Assembly (NCBI RefSeq): GCF_001646865.1
Contig: NZ_LRRB01000034.1
Span: 1-37,335 of the forward strand
Direction: 5' to 3'
Length of the DNA: 37,335 nt
Origin: Aldersonia kunmingensis
GTDB lineage: Bacteria; Actinomycetota; Actinomycetes; Mycobacteriales; Mycobacteriaceae
Part shown: piece by piece, positions 32,128 through 37,335 of the stretch
Layout: the number at the start of each line of letters is the position of its first letter
How positions within the stretch are numbered: the stretch's first letter is position 1
Position numbers and translations under genes: made by a program
Notes under the pieces: generated by a model
What the model was told of the DNA's origin: nothing
Database searches by the model: none
The model's input: the letters and a program-made list of their open reading frames with translations, nothing else

Positions 32128-33366
32128 TCAGCCCCGGACGGTGAGGTAGATAAGCATCACGTTCAGTAACGTGATAACTCCGGCCACGCCCCAGGCGAGC
32201 CCGGTGGTCACCCGATGATTCACGGCGTCGCCCATGAGCGCGCGGTCGCTGGTGAACTTGACCAGCGGGATCAGCGCGAACGGGATGCCGAACGACAGCA
32301 CCACCTGCGAAACGATCAACGCACGGGTGGGGTCCACACCGATTGCGAGAATCACGATGGCCGGGATGAGCGTGATGAGACGGCGAAGCAGCAGCGGAAT
32401 CCGGCGCCGAAGTAGGCCGTCCATGATCATCGCCCCGGCGTACGCACCGACCGATGTCGAGGCAAGCCCGGATGCGAGCAGTCCGATGGCGAACAACAGG
32501 GCGACGAACGAACCGAGATGATTCGCGATCGCCGCGTGCGCGCCCTCGATCGTGTCGATGTCGTCACCACGCAGCGTCGTCGCGGCCACCAGCAACATCG
32601 ACAGATTGACCGCACCGGCCAGCAACATCGCCAGGCCAACGTCGAACCGCGTCGCGCGCAACAACACCCGCCGCCGCGGGCCCTCCTTGACGTGCCCGTG
32701 CCGATCGCGCGCTAGCCCCGAGTGCAGGTACACCGCGTGCGGCATCACCGTGGCGCCGAGCATCGCGGTGGCGAGCAGGACGCTCTCGGCACCATCGAAG
32801 CGCGGCACCAAACCGCCGAGCACCGAACCGGGCTCGGGCGGGGCCACGACGACACTTGTGACGAATCCAATCGCGATCACGGCGAGGAGGCCGGTGATGA
32901 CCCGCTCGAAGGATCGCTGCCCGCCGCGGTCCTGCACCAGTAGCAGGCCCATGGAAACCGCACCCGTAATCACGCCGCCAATCACGAGCGGCAGGTCGAA
33001 CAAGAGATAGAGGGCGATCGCGCCACCGACGACCTCCGCGAGGTCGGTGGCGATGGCGACCAATTCCGCCTGCGCCCAGTAGCTCAGCCGGACGCCGCGC
33101 GTGGAATGGGCCCGCACGGTCTCGGGCAAGCTCATGCCCGTCACGAGCCCGAGCTTGGCGGAGAGAAACTGCACCAGGCCCGCCATCGCGTTGGCGCAGA
33201 CGATTACCCAGACGAGTAGATAGCCGTATTGTGCGCCGGCACTGATGTTCGAGGCGACATTGCCCGGGTCGACATAGGCGATGGCAGCGACGAAGGCGGG
33301 CCCGAGCAGGAGCGACCCGGTCCGAGCGCGTTGCAGAGTTGGGCGCACGGTGTCGACCAGGGTCAC
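32128..33366 (-). CDS. mntH: Nramp family divalent metal transporter (MntH)
   Basis: The 412-residue inner-membrane protein imports Mn2+ (and Fe2+) with protons. It has about 11 membrane helices and both metal-binding signatures: DPGN in helix 1 (Asp33-Asn36) and MPH in helix 6 (Met208-His210), so it should be functional. The Nramp consensus stretch in the loop after helix 8 is also recognisable (LFAIGLLASGLASTSVGAYAG, given here in its main part). The GTG at 33366 is preceded by two AGGAG copies, the outer one better spaced. An imperfect GGTCACC-centred palindrome at 33396-33418 may be a metal-regulator site. Confidence 0.95.
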   Translation of the reverse strand: MTLVDTVRPTLQRARTGSLLLGPAFVAAIAYVDPGNVASNISAGAQYGYLLVWVIVCANAMAGLVQFLSAKLGLVTGMSLPETVRAHSTRGVRLSYWAQAELVAIATDLAEVVGGAIALYLLFDLPLVIGGVITGAVSMGLLLVQDRGGQRSFERVITGLLAVIAIGFVTSVVVAPPEPGSVLGGLVPRFDGAESVLLATAMLGATVMPHAVYLHSGLARDRHGHVKEGPRRRVLLRATRFDVGLAMLLAGAVNLSMLLVAATTLRGDDIDTIEGAHAAIANHLGSFVALLFAIGLLASGLASTSVGAYAGAMIMDGLLRRRIPLLLRRLITLIPAIVILAIGVDPTRALIVSQVVLSFGIPFALIPLVKFTSDRALMGDAVNHRVTTGLAWGVAGVITLLNVMLIYLTVRG

Positions 33367-33395
33367 TGCTCCTCAACTCCTGACAAGTCCAAGAC

Positions 33396-33418
33396 AATTT
33401 TATGGTCACCCGAACTTT
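33396..33418. promoter_or_regulatory. Imperfect palindrome upstream of mntH
   Basis: A 23 nt AT-flanked sequence centred on GGTCACC (left AATTTTAT, right CGAACTTT) lies 30 nt before the mntH start. About 7 of 11 half-site positions match. A MntR/DtxR-type repressor site would be expected here, but the match to known boxes is poor. Confidence 0.25.
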
Positions 33419-33434
33419 AGCTTTCGCGATACCT

Positions 33435-33459
33435 CACTGCAACGTCAGCTCAGGCAGTG
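33435..33459 (-). terminator. Weak hairpin after the epimerase gene
   Basis: CACTGC and GCAGTG pair around a 13 nt loop, about 25 nt after the epimerase stop on the minus strand. The stem is short and there is no T-run. Confidence 0.3.
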
Positions 33460-33484
33460 CGCGGCCCGTCCGATCGGCGGGTTT

Positions 33485-34546
33485 TCACCCCAGCGGATCG
33501 GGGAGATTGTCGAGGCTCGGGTCACCGAACCGCGCCCGGATCGCACCCCAGGGATCGGCATATTGCCCCGGCGTACTCCGATAGGGCGACAGCCGCGCGA
33601 GAGCGAATCGGATCAAAGGTGCGGCGAGCCGCGTGGGGTAGCGCTTCCAGCCGATGTTGAAACGCAGTTCGTCCAGCAGTTCCGGCCACGAGTGGTCCTG
33701 ATACTTCAATAGTTCCTGGGATCGCTCCACGTCCATCCAGTCGGCGGCCGGATACCAATCGATGTCGGATTCGGGGTTGCCCGGTCGACTCGGCGGCAGT
33801 TTCACTCCCTGCGCCGCAGCGAAACCCTCGGCGACCTGTCTATGCCTCAGAAGGTTCGAGTCATCGCCCCCGATCAGAAGCACCTCGTTCGTCACTCCGG
33901 TGCTGAGAGTCGCCGCGAAAGCCGTCGCCACATCCCGGGTGTCGACGGTGTGCACCTCGCTGTCGTTGGGAACCAGGCCGCTCAAGTACAGGAGATCGGA
34001 GCTGACGGCGACCGCCGCGGGATCGGCGCTGATGACACCCCCGAGCCGTAGCACCGTCCACGGCAGCTCCGCCGCCTGCACCAGTCGCTCGACCTCCAAT
34101 TTGTGCCCACCGTAGAGCTCGCACGGACCCAGCGGAGTATCGGCACGCAACAAACCCTTGTTGCGGTGCGGGTTCCGCGCACCGTAGACCCCCGAACTGG
34201 ACGCGTAAACAAGATGCGGTGGATTGGCTTGCGCTTCAGCGGCTTTCACGAGTGCGGCCGAAGCATCGACATTGACGCGGCGGGCGGCCGCCCGGTCGCG
34301 ATACAACAGCGGCGGGATCACCGCGGCCAAGTGAACGATCGCGTTCGGAGCAACGTCGGCAACGAGATTTCGCACCGCGGCGGCATCGGTGAGATCGACC
34401 CGCCGTGTCTCGACACCGGCGGGCAGACCGGCGATGGGGTTGCGATTGGTAGTCGCCACCACGCGCCACCCGTCTGCGGCCAGGCGCCGGATGGTATCGC
34501 CGCCCACAAGTCCTGAACCACCCGTAACCAGCACTGTTTCTGGCAT
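33485..34546 (-). CDS. NAD-dependent epimerase/dehydratase family protein
   Basis: The 353-residue extended SDR has the N-terminal TGGSGLVGG NAD loop, DLTDAAAV at the adenine pocket, HLAAV, the Ser cluster in YASSSGVYG and the catalytic YxxxK as YGGHK. The C-terminal half (WYPAADWMDVERSQELLKY, then a Trp/Arg-rich end) is not typical of sugar epimerases, so the substrate may be a non-sugar ketone or alcohol, such as a sterol-like 3beta-hydroxy compound; this is a guess. The ATG at 34546 has GGGAG 8 nt upstream. The frame stays open for another 1.5 kb upstream, but that part is the antisense of the amidohydrolase. Confidence 0.88.
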   Translation of the reverse strand: MPETVLVTGGSGLVGGDTIRRLAADGWRVVATTNRNPIAGLPAGVETRRVDLTDAAAVRNLVADVAPNAIVHLAAVIPPLLYRDRAAARRVNVDASAALVKAAEAQANPPHLVYASSSGVYGARNPHRNKGLLRADTPLGPCELYGGHKLEVERLVQAAELPWTVLRLGGVISADPAAVAVSSDLLYLSGLVPNDSEVHTVDTRDVATAFAATLSTGVTNEVLLIGGDDSNLLRHRQVAEGFAAAQGVKLPPSRPGNPESDIDWYPAADWMDVERSQELLKYQDHSWPELLDELRFNIGWKRYPTRLAAPLIRFALARLSPYRSTPGQYADPWGAIRARFGDPSLDNLPDPLG

Positions 34547-34702
34547 TCGCGACGCTCCCGATCCGCACATTCGGCTGTCTTGCGACCCAGTATCAGCGCC
34601 GCCGGGCGAGCAAACGACGGAAACGGATATCGGAGTCCGGCGAAGCCTCGCCAGAAGCCATATCGTAAGACATACTGTAGGCGACTCGGAAAGGAGAACA
34701 GT

Positions 34703-36004
34703 GTGGACAAGAACGACATGATTTTGATCAGCGTCGACGACCACATCATCGAGCCCCCAGACATGTTCGCGAACCACCTGCCCAGCAAGTACCTCGATGA
34801 GGCCCCGCGACTGGTGCACATGGAAAACGGTGCGGACGTGTGGAAGTTCCGCGACCGGGTCATCCCGAACGTGGCGCTCAATGCCGTCGCCGGCCGCCCG
34901 AAGGATGAGTACGGACTCGAACCCGAAGGCCTCGACGAAATCCGCCCGGGCTGCTTCAACGTCGATGAGCGCGTCAAGGACATGAACGCGGGCGGCATCC
35001 TCGCGTCGATGAACTTCCCGTCCTTCCCCGGTTTCGCGGGCCGGCTCTTCGTAACCGAGGATTCCGATTTCTCGCTGGCTCTCGTGCAGGCCTACAACGA
35101 CTGGCATATCGACGAGTGGTGTGGCGCCTACCCGGGCCGGTTCATCCCCATGGCGCTGCCGGTGATCTGGGATGCCGAATTGTGTGCCGCGGAGGTGCGC
35201 CGGGTCGCCAAAAAGGGCGTGCACTCCCTTACCTTCACGGAAAACCCTGCTGCCCTTGGCTATCCAAGCTTCCACCACGAGTACTGGAACCCGTTGTGGC
35301 GCGCTCTCGTCGATACCGACACCGTGCTGTCGGTGCATATCGGGTCGTCCGGGAAGCTCTCCATCCCCGCCGTGGACTCGCCACCCGACGTGATGATCAC
35401 CCTGCAGCCGATGAATATCGTCTCGGCCGCGGCGGATCTGTTGTGGTCCAAGCCCGTCAAGGACTACCCGGACCTGAAAATCGCACTGTCCGAGGGCGGT
35501 ACGGGCTGGATTCCGTACTTCCTCGAACGCGTCGACCGCACTTTCGAGATGCACTCCACGTGGACGCTGCAGGACTTCGGCGGCAAGCTGCCGTCCGAGG
35601 TGTTCCGCGACCACTTCCTCACCTGCTTCATCAGCGACCCGCTCGGCGTGAAGCTGCGCCACGAAATCGGCATCGACAACATCGCGTGGGAGGCGGACTA
35701 CCCGCACAGCGATTCGATGTGGCCCGGTGCACCCGAGGAACTCGGCGACGTGCTCAACAAGGAACAGGTCCCGATGGACGAGGTGGACAAGATGACCCAC
35801 CTCAATGCGATGCGCTGGTACTCGTTCGATCCTTTCACGCATGTGCCGCGCGACAAGGCCACCGTCGGCGCATTGCGCGCCGCATCGGCGGACCACGACG
35901 TGAGCATCCAGGCGCGCAGCCACCACCACACCGATGCGCGCGAAAAACTCGCCGCATTCCACTCCCAGATCAACGCCGCGACAGGGCATACGTCCAAGCG
36001 CTGA
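34703..36004 (+). CDS. Amidohydrolase family protein (ACMSD-like TIM barrel)
   Basis: The 433-residue protein begins with the metal-binding DxH of the family (SVDDHIIEPPDMF, Asp12/His14) and keeps the later metal and catalytic sites VHIGSSG and AWEADYPHSDSMWP, with LSEGGTGWIPYFLERVD between. This is the amidohydrolase-2 group (ACMSD, resorcylate decarboxylase-like), which includes decarboxylases and hydratases of aromatic or ring-opened acids; mycolata carry many copies near sterol and lipid genes. The GTG at 34703 has AAGGAG 6 nt upstream. It diverges from the epimerase across 156 nt, which contains a TACTGT -10 candidate at 34673. Substrate unknown. Confidence 0.92.
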   Translation: MDKNDMILISVDDHIIEPPDMFANHLPSKYLDEAPRLVHMENGADVWKFRDRVIPNVALNAVAGRPKDEYGLEPEGLDEIRPGCFNVDERVKDMNAGGILASMNFPSFPGFAGRLFVTEDSDFSLALVQAYNDWHIDEWCGAYPGRFIPMALPVIWDAELCAAEVRRVAKKGVHSLTFTENPAALGYPSFHHEYWNPLWRALVDTDTVLSVHIGSSGKLSIPAVDSPPDVMITLQPMNIVSAAADLLWSKPVKDYPDLKIALSEGGTGWIPYFLERVDRTFEMHSTWTLQDFGGKLPSEVFRDHFLTCFISDPLGVKLRHEIGIDNIAWEADYPHSDSMWPGAPEELGDVLNKEQVPMDEVDKMTHLNAMRWYSFDPFTHVPRDKATVGALRAASADHDVSIQARSHHHTDAREKLAAFHSQINAATGHTSKR

Positions 36005-36047
36005 CAAGATCCCTACCAGCAAGATCGCTTCGAACACCACGCATCTC

Positions 36048-36083
36048 GGTCGCGGCCTCTGCTCTCGAGCGGAGGCCGCGATC
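36048..36083 (+). terminator. Strong GC-rich terminator hairpin after the amidohydrolase
   Basis: TCGCGGCCTC (36050-36059) and GAGGCCGCGA (36072-36081) are exact inverted copies; the loop itself holds the small palindrome CTCGAG and can extend the stem. It lies 45 nt after the stop. There is no T-run, as is common for actinobacterial terminators. Confidence 0.7.
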
Positions 36084-36130
36084 GCGTGTGTGACGAGCGT
36101 CTCTTCCGCCGCGCTACGAGTTGCCGGTCA

Positions 36131-36151
36131 TTACGGTAAGCATTACCGTAA
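36131..36151. promoter_or_regulatory. Perfect 9-3-9 palindrome upstream of the second WS/DGAT
   Basis: TTACGGTAA and TTACCGTAA are exact inverted copies around GCA, 38 bp before the start codon. The layout equals the palindrome beside the first WS/DGAT gene and both share TTACG...CGTAA ends. It is a good candidate repressor site; no regulator gene is adjacent inside the window. Confidence 0.6.
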
Positions 36152-36189
36152 GGCCAGGGAATCATTTGTACTGGTAGGGGGATTTGTCG

Positions 36190-37335
36190 ATGAACCGACT
36201 CTCGAGCACAGATGCGGCTTTTTGGTACGCCGAATCACCCACGTGGCACATGCATGTCGGTGCCGCGGCGGTATGCGATCCAACGAATGCGCCGGGCTTC
36301 TGCTTCGAATCGGTCAAGCAACTGCTCGCGAGCCGCCTGCCCGAGGTGCCGCAGCTGCGCTGGCGGATCGAGGGCGACCCGATCGGGCTCGACCGCCCCT
36401 GGTTCGTCGAGGATGAACACCTCGACATCGATTTCCACGTACGTCGCGTGGCACTCCCCTCCCCGGGCGGCGACCGCGAATTGAACGAACTCGTAGGCAG
36501 ATTGATGTCCTACAAACTCGACCGCTCGCGTCCGCTGTGGGAGTTGTGGTTCATCGAGGGGCTGGCCAACGGCCGGGTCGCAATCATGACCAAAATGCAC
36601 CACGCACTCATCGACGGCGGTTCGGGTGCCGGGCTGAGCGAAATCCTGCTCGACATCACCCCGGAGCCGCGCCCGCCGGTCAAAACTGTCGATCGTTCGC
36701 TGGTCGGCGTCGAGCTTCCGCCGCTCGAGGAGCGCCTGCTCAACGGCCTGGTCAACGTCGCGGTCAAGACGCCGTACCGGTTCGTGCGCCTGATCGAACA
36801 GACGGTTCGCCAGGAGCTGGCCACCCGCGGGATAGCGAACAAGCCGCCGCGGCCCTATGACGCGCCCGCCACGATCTTCAACACGCCGGTGTCGCAGTAC
36901 CGCAAGGTCGGCGGCTCGGGCGTGCCGCTGGCGCGGGTGCGCGCGGTAAAGGAAGCCTATGGCGTGAAGATCAACGATGTCGTGATGGCGCTCGTATCCG
37001 GCGCGCTGCGCACGTATTTGGAGAAGCGCGGCGATCTGCCCGACCGGTCGCTGGTTTCCCAGGTGCTGGTGAACACGCGAAGCGAGAACGACAACAACGT
37101 CGGAAATCAGTTCAACGCCATGGCCGTTGCCATCGCGACCGATATCGCGGACCCGGCAGAGCGACTGCGCACAATCTATGCGAACTCGCAGGGCGCCAAG
37201 GCGACGGCGAAGGCCATGGCGCCGCACCAGGACATCGGTTACAGCGATACCGCCCCGCCCGTCCTGATTCAGCTGGCAGGGCGGGCGTACTCCGCAGCCG
37301 GCATCGGTGGCAAGGTCGCGCCGATGAACCTTGCC
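36190..37335 (+). CDS. WS/DGAT acyltransferase, 3' end beyond the window
   Basis: The visible 382 residues (family total is about 460) start with [24 protein letters not shown] and include the catalytic HHxxxDG as HHALIDG (His137, His138, Asp142), then [14 protein letters not shown] and the beginning of the C-terminal part, cut at the window end. It makes triacylglycerol or wax esters from acyl-CoA, like the copy at 17261-18634, from which it differs strongly, so it is a separate paralogue rather than a recent duplicate. AGGGGG lies 8 nt before the ATG. A palindrome 38 bp upstream probably controls it. Confidence 0.93.
   Translation, partial: MNRLSSTDAAFWYAESPTWHMHVGAAAVCDPTNAPGFCFESVKQLLASRLPEVPQLRWRIEGDPIGLDRPWFVEDEHLDIDFHVRRVALPSPGGDRELNELVGRLMSYKLDRSRPLWELWFIEGLANGRVAIMTKMHHALIDGGSGAGLSEILLDITPEPRPPVKTVDRSLVGVELPPLEERLLNGLVNVAVKTPYRFVRLIEQTVRQELATRGIANKPPRPYDAPATIFNTPVSQYRKVGGSGVPLARVRAVKEAYGVKINDVVMALVSGALRTYLEKRGDLPDRSLVSQVLVNTRSENDNNVGNQFNAMAVAIATDIADPAERLRTIYANSQGAKATAKAMAPHQDIGYSDTAPPVLIQLAGRAYSAAGIGGKVAPMNLA

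Noticed and set aside
34547-36040. Upstream extension of the epimerase frame to 851 codons
   Set aside because: The extra part is the reverse strand of the amidohydrolase; the true start at 34546 has its own ribosome site and the TGGSGLVGG motif directly after it.
1-37335. tRNA genes, CRISPR arrays, insertion sequences, prophage or attachment sites
   Set aside because: None was found on reading; all open stretches are explained by housekeeping or lipid genes and short intergenic gaps.

Overview
The window is a high-GC, gene-dense chromosomal segment from a mycolic-acid-type actinobacterium (order Mycobacteriales, broadly Nocardia/Rhodococcus/Gordonia-like; I cannot fix the genus). The grounds are phosphatidylinositol-mannoside (PIM) synthesis genes in the order known from Mycobacterium tuberculosis, two wax ester synthase/diacylglycerol acyltransferase (WS/DGAT) genes, an MmpL-type transporter, an NDMA-dependent alcohol dehydrogenase, an FprB-type ferredoxin reductase and a KstR-like operator. 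I see no phage, insertion sequence, CRISPR, tRNA or rRNA.

Region 1 (45-12008) is mostly minus strand. Reading right to left it is thrS, an HIT-family Ap4A phosphorylase, pgsA, patA, pimA and a LemA/NUDIX protein, joined by 1-4 nt stop/start overlaps, then the vitamin B6 genes pdxS and pdxT with tesB between them, then yebC. A plus-strand gene resembling a uridine kinase with a destroyed P-loop interrupts the B6 block. An AHSA1-type SRPBCC gene and a probably leaderless AIM24 gene lie at the left end.

Region 2 (12009-19437) is a lipid locus. An LPLAT acyltransferase, a FadD-type acyl-CoA synthetase and an alpha/beta hydrolase form a plus-strand operon behind a KstR-like operator. They converge, with a 39 bp overlap, on a minus-strand WS/DGAT-hydrolase pair. 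A TetR regulator diverges from that pair across a perfect 9-3-9 palindrome. The gene content resembles the Rv1425-Rv1429 area of M. tuberculosis.

Region 3 (19514-24274, minus) reads MMPL transporter, SDR, YchJ/SEC-C protein, PGPGW membrane protein (start codon problematic) and FhuF-like Fe-S protein. Region 4 (24425-29654) holds a TY-Chap-like protein, a GyrA-coiled-coil/GNAT fusion, fprB behind a perfect 10-10-10 inverted repeat, a small coiled-coil protein and the NDMA-dependent alcohol dehydrogenase.

Region 5 (29716-37335) holds an SDR, a membrane-anchored pseudokinase with two extracellular Cys-paired repeats, an Nramp transporter, an NAD-dependent epimerase, a divergent amidohydrolase and a second WS/DGAT cut by the window end, which also has a 9-3-9 palindrome upstream. 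The most novel-looking items are the pseudokinase with its repeats, the GyrA-coil/GNAT fusion, the kinase-like protein lacking a P-loop, and the paired palindromes at the two WS/DGAT genes.
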